This document shows, one piece after another, positions 23,657 to 34,087 of a stretch of DNA of 64,000 nt (position 1 is the first letter of the stretch; every line of letters begins with the position of its first letter). The stretch is taken from NCBI RefSeq assembly GCF_018446385.1, contig NW_024589884.1, positions 1 to 64,000 on the forward strand, read 5' to 3'. Under the pieces are notes generated by a model. That model was not told where the DNA came from and did no database searches. It saw only the letters and a list, made by a program, of their open reading frames with translations. The DNA comes from Zingiber officinale (Eukaryota > Streptophyta > Magnoliopsida > Zingiberales > Zingiberaceae). The position numbers were made by a program, and so were the translations under genes.

Positions 23657-25862
23657 ATGACTAGCACCTCGCAATCGACCGGCGGCGCTCCTGGTCTATG
23701 GTACACGACCATGGAGAGCCGGTTTGACGAGGAGGATGCACTGCGTCTCATTCGGACTTACGACATCCCTTCCGACCACCACATAGTATTAGCCACACCG
23801 GTCGATCGGCCTCATGAACCGCCGCCCGGCACCATTCTCTTCTTCCGAGACCAATTTTTGGCCGGGCTACGCTTTCCACCCCATAAGTTTTTCGTGCAAG
23901 TTTGTAATTACTTCCGCATCCCGCTCGGCCAGATAGTTCCGAATTCCATAAGGCTGCTAAGCGGGGTGATAATTCTATTTAAGCTGAACGGCATTCCCCT
24001 AGACCCCAAAGTTTTCCACTACTTCTACTACCCCAAACAAGCCGAGTGGGGTACTTTTGTTTTCCAATCTAGAATAGGTTTCGTCCTTTTTGATAACATG
24101 CCGAGTTCCAACAAACATTGGAAGGAGCACTTTTTTTACTTTCATTTCCCCGAGCCACCGACCTTCCGTATCAAATGGCAGACGGCGATGCCAGCGCAAC
24201 CAGAGCTCGGCAAATTTAGAGGCGATGCGGCCTATCTTCATGCAGCCGATCGGTTGGTCGGCCAGCGCTATCACATCGACAAGCTGCTCCTTCCGGGAGT
24301 AATGTATATATTCGGCTTGTCTTCTACCCCGGCCGATCTGCCCTGCAGCATGAGTAAGTTTCCTTATCTTCCCGTTTGTTTTGTTCTAACTGATTTATTT
24401 TTTGCTTATGCAGCTGAAGTCATGTGGCGCGCCAAGGCTACCGAGCGGCTGAAACTGTGAGCCGCCGAGATCGAGGCGGCAAAGAATAGGGAGGTCGCAG
24501 AGCGGGGTTCGGCTTCAGCTGAGCCGGCCGGCGAAGAAGATGAGGGGACACAGGGTGTCCTCGAAGCCTTAGACGCTCCTGCCTCTCACGACGAGGTCGC
24601 GGGCGACATAGAACCCTCTGCTCAAGTCGAGGTAGAGGGCCGTTCGGCCGACGACGTTCCTCTGGCCACTCGGAAGCGCAAACAGCCGGAGGCAACCTCT
24701 CAACCAACTCCATCTGATGAACCACAATCCGAGCGGGGCGATGAAGCTCCGGTGTTATCCGGGACGGTCTCTATAGAGAGTACCCCTACGCCACTTGGCT
24801 CTCCAAGGGCTACCTCTGAGGTGCCGCCCTCCAGTCCTCCCCGAACCTTGTGGCGTCTCAAGCGATTGGGCGACCGTCCTTCTTCCTCCACCGGTGAGCC
24901 GTCTGGTAAGGCCGCTGCTTCGAAGGGTGATCCGAGCGGCCCAAAACTGATAAAAACCATCCTGCGCCTCCCGTCTGAAGAATACATGGCGGCCGCTGAT
25001 CGGCCGGTGATCCCCGAACAGCAAATCACACTCACGGGTCCCCTCGCCAAAGCTTGGGAGGATGCTCGTCTCTGAATCGCCATGATGACTCCTGGTCAGC
25101 TCGGCGACAGCAATCTTCAACAGGCGACCGAAGTATGTTGCTTTGCTTTGTTGGTTGGTTTTTTTTTTTTTTTGATCGAGCCTCTAACTTGCTCATATTC
25201 GTTCGCAGAACTGGGTGGAGCAGATTGCCATTAGCAATCGCCTAGCCGAACTGGAGGACGAGCTGAAGAAGCTCAAGGCCGCGGGGGACAACAGACAATC
25301 GACGACCGCTCTGGAGAAGGCCAAAAGGTTGTTGGAAGCTGAACGGGGTAAATCCTCTGGCTTGACGAACGAAGTGGCCCGCCTAGAAGCCTTGGTCAAA
25401 CAGCGGGATAAGGAAGTAAAGACCGCGACCACCCGGAAGCTTAAAGCCATCGAGGACATGGACCGGATGAAGGTGGAGAATCGGGGACTAGAGCAACATG
25501 TTAAGGAGCTGGACGCCTCGTTGACTGCCGAACGGGAAGGCCGCTCCGCAGACCAGGCTAAAGCAGAGGGGGCTTTGAAGGACCTTCAAGATGCTCTTGA
25601 CGCTTCCAAGGTTACTCTCAAAGAGTATCAAGATGGGGAGCCAGGCCGGGCGGCGGAAGCGTGCAAAGCATACGTCCGCTCGGATGAATTTGGCGAAAAG
25701 TTCAGCGACAAGCTGTCCTTAACTTTTGAAGAGGCGATCAAAGTGGCGGTGGACTATATGAAGACCAAGGGCCACATACCCGCCGAGCTGTCCGTCCCTC
25801 CCGAAGATCTAGCGACCATGATGGGCTCCATCCCCGACTCTCTTTTTAATTTCGATGACTGA
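23657..25862 (+). CDS. Extra antisense ORF of the Gypsy element (putative gypsy-type domain plus coiled coil)
   Basis: On the strand opposite to gag-pol, between integrase and the LTR, lies a coding region. Its first part (ESRFDEEDALRLIRTYDIPS, FPPHKFFVQVCNYFRIPLGQ, SIRLLSGVIILFKLNG) resembles the plant domain called putative gypsy-type transposon (Transposase_28, PF04195). The middle is acidic, Pro/Ser/Glu-rich and of low complexity. The last part is a long coiled coil (RLAELEDELKKLKAAGDN, RLEALVKQRDKEVKTAT) ending VPPEDLATMMGSIPDSLFNF. Intron-like segments with GT...TTTTGCTTATGCAG and TTCGTTCGCAG ends separate the parts. Extra ORFs in this position are known for Tat-lineage elements; their role is unknown. 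The region is treated as a fossil and seems interrupted in about one or two places. Confidence 0.7.
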
Positions 25863-26208
25863 ATGAGAGTCTATTAAGTTTCTTTTAAGTATCTACGCTC
25901 TTCTATACGCTTGCCGCTCGGGGCAGATGTTTATAAATTTTGTCTGTCCGTCGCTTGGCTTGAATGGATTTTTTCTTTTGTTATTCGTTTGCTTGACCAA
26001 CGTCCAATCTCTATCTTTCGTCTTGGTCATAATTTTTCCGCGTCAAAGTACATTTGGCAAAGGAGCCGCCCGGCCATACGATGGCTTCATTCTCACTATC
26101 CCAGCCGACCCGATCACCGTTCGGCCCTTTCAACCAAGGACCACGTATAGAACCATTCGTCTGACGGCCTTACCAGCTCCGGTTGCCCATCTTTTAACAT
26201 CGAATTTT

Positions 26209-26690
26209 ATCATCGTAACTCGACTACCTTCCGGTCGGAAGAATCATAGACGCCGATCCGTCTCTCGATTTTTAACGTCGGAGCTCGACGGTCTTCCGCT
26301 CGGGAGTTTATAGACGCCGGCTCGTCTCTCGATATTTAAAGTCGGAGCTCGACGGTCTTCCGCTCGGAGGGTTTATAGACGCCGGCTCGTCTCTCGATAT
26401 TTAACGTCGGAACTCGACGGTCTTCCGCTCGGAGGGTTTATAGACGCCGGCTCGTCTCTCGATATTTAACGTCGGAGCTCGACGGTCTTCCGCTTGGAGG
26501 GTTTATAGACGCCGGCTCGTCTCTCGATATTTAACGTCGGAGCTCGACGGTCTTCCGCTTGGAGGGTTTATAGACGCCGGCTTGTCTCTCGATATTTAAC
26601 GTCGGAGCTCGACGATCTTCCGCTCGGGAGTTTATAGACGCCGGCTCGTCTCTCGATATTTAACGTCGGAGCTCGACGGTCTTCTAAGCC
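26209..26690. repeat. 66-bp tandem array between the antisense ORF and integrase
   Basis: Six to seven head-to-tail copies of a unit of about 65-66 bp are present. Each contains GTTTATAGACGCCGGCTCGT, CTCTCGATATTTAACGTCGG and AGCTCGACGGTCTTCCGCTC. Copies differ by only a few bases, and the first (near 26209) is more diverged. Tandem arrays in the 3' untranslated part are a known feature of Tat/Ogre-like elements. Confidence 0.9.
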
Positions 26691-26956
26691 TAAATTGGAC
26701 GATGTCTACCTGGCCGAACGGCACAGGGGTTGCGGGATCGAGCCTTTGGCTTGTATAATATACCTCCGGTCTGAGCGGTCCGGGGCCTTCATTTTTTAGC
26801 GCTTGGCTCGGATAATTTACCTCCGGTCGAACGGCGCGGGACCTTCGTTTTTGCTGACGATGCCTTATACTTGCTTTAGTCTCGCGATGTTTCATTTCTG
26901 CATTTCAAGTATACAGCTGAAAAAAGTATACAGGATGATTTAAATTGGTGCACCTT

Positions 26957-29900
26957 TCACCCCGCCCGGTAAGGCTGGAGGTGATTCGCGCTCCAAGGTC
27001 GGTCCAGCTGCCGCCTGTCTTCATCCTTCAAATAGTAAGCGCCCAAGCGGAGCTTTTCAATGATTTTGAAGGGGCCTGCCCAAAGAGCTTCTAGCTTGCC
27101 GACGTCGCCGACCGGCTTTACTTTCTTCCAGACAAGATCGCCAACCTGGAATGATCTGGAGATTACGTGCCGGTTGTAATTCTGCTTCATTATTTGACGA
27201 TACGCCACCAGGCGGACGGATGCCTTGGCTCGCTCCTCGTCGACCAAATCCAGCTCCATGTTCCTCCGCTCGGCGTTGTCCTCATCATAATTTTGGATCC
27301 GAGCAGACTCAACTCCGACTTCGACAGGAATCACCGCTTCGCCGCCGTATACCAGATGGAAAGGTGTGACGCCCGTTCCTTCCTTTGGAGTCGTTCGGAT
27401 GGCCCATAGGACGCCTGACACTTCATCTACCCAGCTTCCTCCCAAATGGTCGAGCCGAGCGCGCAAGATACGAAGAATTTCCCGATTGGCCACTTCGGCT
27501 TGACCGTTGCTTTGGGGATAGGCCACAGACGTGAAGTGTTGCTCGATGTCGTAGCTTTTGCACCAATCTTCGAGCAACTTCCTTGTGAATTGCCGCCCGT
27601 TGTCGGAAACAAGTCAGCGAGGGATGCCGAACCGACAGATGATGTGTTACCAGATGAACTTTTTGACCATTTGCTCGGTGATCTTGGCTAGCGGCTCGGC
27701 CTCCACCCACTGGGAAAAATAATCGACTGCCACCAGTAAAAATTTCCGCTGCCCGGTCGTCATAGGAAATGGACCAACAATATCCATTCCCCATCGAACG
27801 GGCAGGCGACCGTGGATGCCTTCATCTCCTCCGCCAGTCGGTGGGAGAAGTTATGGTACTTTTGGCAAGAAAGGCACGTCGTGACGGTCCGAGCGACGTC
27901 TGTTTGTAAAGTTGGCCAGAAATATCCGGCCAACAGGATTTTCTTGGCCAGCGATCGTCCGCCCGGATGCCCACCGCAGGATCCTTGATGCACTTCTTGG
28001 AGGATGTACGCCGCGTCTTCCGAGCTCACGCATTTCAGTAACGGGCGGGAGAAAGCCTTCTTGTAGAGTTGATCTCCAATAAGTGTGAACCGACCGGCTC
28101 TCCTCCTCAGTAGCTGGGCCTCATCCCGATCGGACGATGTAGCACCTGAGCGGAGAAACTCCATGATGGGTGTCCGCCAGTCGCTCGGAGATGTGAGGCC
28201 CTCCATCCGATCAACGTGCGCCACCAAAGATACTTGTTCAATTGGCTGCCGGATGGCGATCGGCGTTATTGAGCTTGCAAGTTTGGCTAACTCATTAACC
28301 GCTTGGTTCTCCGCTCGGGGTATCTTCTGAATAATAATTTCTCTGAAGTCGGCCTTGAGTTTCTCGAAGGCTTGAGCGTAAAGCTTGAGCCGAGCGTTGT
28401 TGATTTCAAAAGTACCTGTCAGCTGCTGAGCGGCCAATTGGGAGTCTGAATGGAGCGTTACCCGTCCGGCCCCTACATGCCGGGCTGCCTGTAAGCCAGC
28501 TATAAGGGCTTCATACTCTGCCTCATTATTCGTAGCTCTATAATCCAGCCGGACGGATAAGTGCATCTTCTCTTCTTGGGGAGACAGCAATAATACACCA
28601 ATACCGCTCCCGAGCCGAGTGGACGATCCGTCTACAAATACCTTCCACACGGCTTCGGGCTCTGGCCTCTGTACCTCGGTGATGAAATCCGCCAAGGACT
28701 GCGCCTTTATCGCCGACCGGGGCTGGTATTGAATGTCGAACTCGCTCAACTCCGTTGTCCATTTGATGAGCCGTCCGGACGCTTCGAGATTCAACAGCAC
28801 TCTTCCCAATGGGCTATTCATCCGGACGATGATAGTATGCGCCAAGAAATAAGGACGGAGGCGCCGAGCGGCGAGGACCAAAGCGAAAGCAAGCTTCTCG
28901 AGCCCGGTGTAGCGAGATTCAGCATCTTTTAAAATATGGCTCAGAAAATACACTGGCTCTTCTCCGCTCGGCCTGACTAACGCTGAGCCGACGGCTTGTT
29001 CAGTAGAAGATAAGTAGATGCAGAGCGGCTCACCCGCAACAGGCTTGGCTAGTACCGGGAGGGAGTTCAAATACGTATTCAAATCTTCAAACGCTCGATC
29101 GCATTCTTCGTCCCAGTGAAACTTAGTGGCCTTGCGCAAGATTTTGAAAAAAGGAAGACTCCGGTCGGGGGTCTTTGAGATGAATCTGGACAGAGCAGTT
29201 ATCCGACCGGTCAAGCGCTGCACTTCCATCAAATTTTTTGGGGGCGACATATCTTGTAAGGCTTTCACTTTGCTAGGATTTGCTTCGATACCCCGCTCGG
29301 TCACTATGTAACCCAGGAAACACCCTCCTTTTGCTCCGAACAGACATTTCAGGGGATTTAGTTTAACTCCATACCTTCTTAGCGCTCGGAAAGTCTCATG
29401 CATGTCTTCCAAGAGATCGGCCGCTCGGACGGACTTGATGAGAATGTCGTCCACGTATACTTCCAGATTTCGCCCGATCTGCTCCTTGAATACTTTGTTC
29501 ATCAGGCATTGGTAAGTGGCTCCCGCGTTCTTCAATCCGAACGGCATCACATTATAGCAATATGTGCCGTCGGCGGTGACGAAGCTAACTTTTTCTTGGT
29601 CTTCACGGGCGAGCGGCACTTGATGATATCCCTGATAGGCGTCGAGCATGCATATCAACTCGCAGCCGGCCGTAGAATCCACCAGTTGATCGATTCGGGG
29701 CAAGGGGTAAAAGTCCTTTGGGCACGCCTTGTTAAGGTCCCGGAAATCGATGCACACTCTCCACTTGTTGCCGGGCTTGGAAACTAGCACCACGTTCGCC
29801 AACCAGCTCGGGAACTGGACCTCGCGTATATGGCCGGCCTCCAAGAGTTTCTCCATCTCCGCTCGGATTATGGCATTCTGCTCGGCGCTGAAGTCCCTTT

Positions 29901-30489
29901 TTCTTTGTTTTACTGGCCAAGCGTCCGGTCGGACATGGAGCTCATGCTGCGCTATACTTGGTAAAATTCCGGGCAGCTCATGTGTCGACCAGACGAAGAC
30001 ATCATGGTTTCTTCGGAGGCATTGGATCACCTCCTCTTTCTGAATCGCCTCCAGATCGGCCGCGATGAATGTCGTGGCCTCCGATCGGGTCGGGTGTATC
30101 TGCACTTCCTCTTTTTCTTCATAAACTAAAGAGGGAGGCTTTTCAGTTATAGCATTCACCTCGATCCGTGGCGACTTCCGAGCGGAATTTGCTTCTGCTC
30201 GGACCATTTCGACATAGCATCGTCGAGCTGCCAGTTGATCTCCTCGTACTTCTCCGACTTTGTCTTCGACGGGAAACTTGATCTTCTGGTGGAAGGTGGA
30301 GACGGCCGCTCGGAACTCGCTGAGCGCCGGTCGTCCCAAAATGACGTTATATGACGATGGAGAGTCGACCACCACGAAGCTTGCTGTCCGCGTCCTCCTG
30401 AGCGGCTCATCTCCCAGCGATATGGCCAGACGAATCTGTCCGACCAGCTGAACTTCATTGCCCGTAAACCCGTAAAGGGGGGTTGTCAT
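26957..30489 (-). CDS. pol: Gypsy pol region: protease, RT, RNase H, integrase
   Basis: In minus-strand order the domains are a retropepsin-like protease region (SPSSYNVILGRPALSEFRAA) and the reverse transcriptase (WRVCIDFRDLNKACPKDFYP, VMPFGLKNAGATYQ, active site EVYVDDILIKS). These are followed by the RT-linked RNase H (PVLAKPVAGEPLCIYLS). A second RNase H-like domain follows (VFVDGSSTRLGSGIGVLLLS, ATNNEAEYEALIAGLQAA, LHSDSQLAAQQL), a hallmark of the Tat lineage. The integrase has its zinc-binding part (GGHPGGRSLAKKILLAGYFW, CLSCQKY) and core (AYPQSNGQAEVANREILRIL). The region belongs to a fossil element and is not intact as one frame. The lineage assignment rests on the extra RNase H domain and element layout. 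Confidence 0.88.
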
Positions 30490-30513
30490 GGGCAGCAGCT
30501 CGGCTCGATCAAT

Positions 30514-32096
30514 TTACAGTTGATCGAATGCTTTCTTGAATATGATATTGACCGAGCTCCCTGTGTCAATAAAAAGGCGGTGAATAGTGTAGTTAGCTAT
30601 TACCGCTCTAATGAGAAGGGCGTCGTCATGGGGGACTTCAACTCCTTCCAAGTCCCCGGGCCCGAAACTGATTTCATGTCCGCTCGCCCGCTCTTGGCTG
30701 CAGCCGACTGCATGAATTTGGAGCTGCCGGACGCTAGCCTTTCTTGCTCGGTTAGAGTCACCTCCGGTCGGCCCACCAGCTATGATGTTGATCTCGCCTC
30801 GGGAAGTGTTACTTCTATTCTCTTCTTCCCGAGCGGACGGTCGAGACCGTTCTCTAGACATTCGGCGATTCTCACGCCTGGGAGAGCGATGCCGATCGGG
30901 AGTTTGTTGTTTTCGCCTGTCACTTTGAGTCCGATCGGCTTCATGAGTTCTCTGTCGCCTATCGGATGAGGGAGATCGTCGACCACTACTTCGGGGAACG
31001 GGTTGAGCAATCAAGGGAAGACTTCGACAATCCTTTGTGTTGTGTGTATCCGTCCGGTGGAAGGAGCAGAACATCGGGGTCCATTTCTTCTTTGGCTTGG
31101 GCCGGGCGGCAGCTACCTCTTGCACGTGGGACCTTGCATGGGGGGAGCGGATTACTTCGGCCCTCGGTCCTCTTGGTGGATGGGCAGCGTGCGGCTTCCG
31201 CTCGGCAATAGGAGCCCGCTCAGTTGGTGTTTCTTTTTTCCGGGCTGCTTGGGCTTCCTCTACGTTGATGTATTCGTTGGCCCGGTGTAGCATGTGGTCA
31301 TAGTCTCGGGGCGGCTTGCGAATGAGCGATCGGAAGAAATCCCCATCCACTAGACCTTGTGTGAAGGCATTCATCATTGTCTCCGAGGTGGCCGTTGGAA
31401 TATCCATGGCCACTCGGTTGAACCGCTGGATATAGGTTCTGAGCGGCTCTCTTGGCTCTTGCTTGATTGCGAACAAGCTGACACTCATCTTCTGATAACG
31501 CCGACTGCTTGTAAAATGATGGAGGAAGGCCGTTCGGAAGTCCTTGAAGTTTGTGATGGACCCATTTGGCAACCTCCGAAACCATCGTTGAGCCGATCCA
31601 GAGAGGGTGGTTAGAAAGACTCGACACTTCACCCCATCCGTATATTGGTGAAGGGTAGCAGTGTTGTCGAATTTACCCAGATGATCATCCGGATCGGTGG
31701 TCCCATTGTATTCGCCGATCGTCGGGGGCACGTAGTGCTTTGGCAGAGGATCCTTCAAGATAACTTCTGAGAATTGGCGATAAATTCGCTCGGGCGATGC
31801 GTCCGCTCGGGGGCTTTCCCTTTTCTGTCTTCTCGTGTCGGCCTTTCATCAGAAGAAGATCCCCGGTCTCTATGGGTTGTTGCAGCTTCGGGGGTGCGGA
31901 ATAGGGCCCGATGAAATGCAACGGTGGCCTGCGGTGCTTCCGCTCGACCACCAGACGCAGACGTTGCTTGCTGCTCAGGCCGCTCGACTGCTGCTTTCTG
32001 TTTTTGCTCCACAAGCTTAGTGGCCCTCAACTCGACCAGAGCGTCGAGTTCCTCCGTAGAGAGCGTCACCGTGTGTTGTCGTCCAGTCTCGTCCAT
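30514..32096 (-). CDS. gag: Gypsy gag region
   Basis: The gag begins near MDETGRQHTVTLSTEELDAL just inside the 5' LTR and primer site. It carries the conserved retrotransposon gag block YNGTTDPDDHLGKFDNTATL, FLTTLSGSAQRWFRRLPNGS and FKDFRTAFLHHF. A charged Arg-rich tail (SPRRENRRMSRERSRP) and FIDTGSSVNIIF follow; the latter already belongs to the protease active site (DTGS). Fossil element; the frame is not continuous over the full length. Confidence 0.85.
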
Positions 32097-32120
32097 TGTT
32101 TCCGCTCGGATACAGGAGCG

Positions 32121-32138
32121 TTCCCACAGACGGCGCCA
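32121..32138 (-). promoter_or_regulatory. Primer-binding site of the Gypsy element
   Basis: On the minus strand TGGCGCCGTCTGTGGGAA lies three bases after the LTR end (GGATCA-ATT). It starts with the TGG expected for pairing to a tRNA 3' CCA. The tRNA is not assigned. Confidence 0.75.
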
Positions 32139-32141
32139 AAT

Positions 32142-32983
32142 TGATCCTGTCCGAAGGCTGAATCAACGGACGCTGGGCACGTGGCTCTCCCCGGCTGCTG
32201 ACGTGGATCTTCGACTAGTTGCACGAACCTCCGGCAAACCTGCACAGAAGTCGGGCCGGGAAGGGGTTCCCGGCGGCGACCCTCTGACGCTCAAGTCAGG
32301 CAAGCAAGCAGCAAAAAAGAGTGGCTCCAAAGGTGTTGAACGCGTACCTCCGGAGAAGTATAAGGCTCTTTATATAGAGCGGTGAAAGAGCTCCTGCACG
32401 TCCACCGAGGTGCATACGTGTCCGCAGCCCATACCTCGGTATGTGTCTGTCAGAAAGCTTACCTGACGCCATACTGCTACAGTCCAAGCACGTCTTTGAT
32501 GGGACAACAGAACACCTCTTTGTCAGACTTGGAGTATGGCCTAGCCATAGGACTTGACAGCTGTCATAAGATGTTCTTGTCCTTCTTTACCGACTACAGG
32601 TCGGGGCGTCCGTCCGACCGGCGGGACGAGGCGTCCGTCCGGCCAGCATTCCTCTTACGCCCGGCCGGACGACCCTTACATCACGTCCGACCTTCCCTCT
32701 TCATCGGCATGCTGGGGAGATCTTCGGTAAGATATTATATAGGGACTACTAGCAGTATGTTACATTGTCTTCGGACGATCATGGCGTCCGATCGACCCTT
32801 CGTTATTGTTCCATTGAGCGTCGGAACCCCGACCTCTGTCGGGGCGCCTTTTGCTGTCCATTATTCACCAGTCGGTCGGTCGGGAGGTCGGCCCATCCTT
32901 CTCCGGTCGGCCACCTGGCCTTTTGACTGCCACGTAGCATTGACCCCTCAGAATGGGGGCCCCCTGTTCTAACCGCCGGATCA
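32142..32983 (-). repeat. Gypsy LTR (5' LTR in element orientation)
   Basis: This is the 842-bp partner of the LTR at 22173-23012. The TATA box TATATAAA is at 32369-32376 on the minus strand. About 150 bp then remain for R and U5 before the GGATCA end at 32142. Confidence 0.92.
32369..32376 (-). promoter_or_regulatory. TATA box of the Gypsy 5' LTR
   Basis: TATATAAA on the minus strand, in context GCTCTATATAAAG, is conserved in both LTRs. It is the probable core promoter for the gag-pol transcript. Confidence 0.6.
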
Positions 32984-33024
32984 ATAAATAAGTGTTAATT
33001 TTTATTTTGATTAATTAGAAAGAG

Positions 33025-33960
33025 TGTTGGATATTGGAGTCTTAATGGACCAATATCGGTTTTATGGAAAAATCGGAATGTCATCAATAGATAGAAGTCA
33101 TAATTGACTTCAAAATTGAAATATACGTTCACGTAGATAAATTTAGACTATTAATTTGCTCAAAATCGATTAAAGGTGAATGAGAAAATAATTGTTTAAA
33201 GTCGGCCCAAATAAACATTAATTACTCATTAATGATATATAAGGAAATGCATGGAAGAATAGTCCCACATCGGAAATTTTCGATGTGCATTCTTTGTTTA
33301 TTAATGATGCTGTGTTAATGGAGTTAACTCAGAAAAAGACCAGGTGCTCTCTTCTCAGGGGCGAGCAGGTGCTCGCACCTGTGAGCCCGCCACCCGCCAC
33401 GTGCGCAATGGACGCTTTGTAGGCGCACTTTGCACTTGTATCAGACTCGTATCTGACATGGCAATGCCTATGTGGCATCCACGTGGGCAAGAAGAGATGT
33501 CTGGGCTGTTGATTGGGACAAACGGATGGCTACCGTTGATCAAAGAGGTGTGATGGATCGCCGGTGATGCGATCTGGAGCGTTGGATCGCGAAGAGTCAC
33601 TATCTGACCACTTGGGATGAGACTTGATCTGAAGCGTTAGATCGAATGGATCAGTAGATTCAGATCTGAAGGCTGATGACAATAGGCGAGATCTTAGGGT
33701 CACAACTCTTCAGATCTGATGGATGAGATTAAAGTGGGATATGTGAACGGTTATAACTCTTCAGAATGGACGATCCAGATCGATCCAGCCCAAAGAACAC
33801 ATCCACTCACCCAAAAGACATTCAACCTCTTCATTTGGTATAAACATAACCCTCCAGATGCTGGAAAATTCATTCGAATCATCGAATTCATCTATTCTAC
33901 TCTCTCTTGAGCATTCATCTCATCTTGTGCATAAAGAGTCCAAAAAGCCTACGAGAAGGT
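33025..33960 (+). repeat. Copia 5' LTR (inner edge approximate)
   Basis: Shared with 41649 onward, it starts TGTTGGATATTGGAG. It contains a TATA-like ATAAACATAA near 33840 where the other copy reads TATAAATAG. The right border is uncertain by up to about 100 bp. Confidence 0.7.
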
Positions 33961-34087
33961 TCGCTGGTATCGAAATTCGGAGTGCTACGATTCCGAGACG
34001 TTCATCGTTGTATCTTGGGAGATACCGGAACCAACAGTCGGGAGATACCGGAACCAACAGTCGTAAACGATATTCTGCAATCTGATA

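Larger units (their letters stand above)
22173..32983 (-). mobile_element. Ty3/gypsy LTR retrotransposon, Tat lineage, full length
   Basis: The element is a fossil copy on the minus strand. Two LTRs of about 840 bp begin TGATCC and end GGATCA. A primer-binding site and a polypurine tract sit beside the correct LTRs. The order gag, protease, reverse transcriptase, RNase H, second RNase H-like domain, integrase, then an extra antisense ORF and the 3' LTR is that of the Tat lineage. A hand count gives about 21 differences between the LTRs (about 2.5%). That is roughly one million years at a rate of 1.3e-8 per site per year. All parts are present, but the reading frames are interrupted in about three to five places, so it looks inactive. 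Matching target-site duplications were not evident (ATTAG left, ATAAA right). Confidence 0.9.

Noticed and set aside
26209-26690. CRISPR-like array
   Set aside because: The units are contiguous tandem repeats without unique spacers and lie inside a plant retrotransposon.
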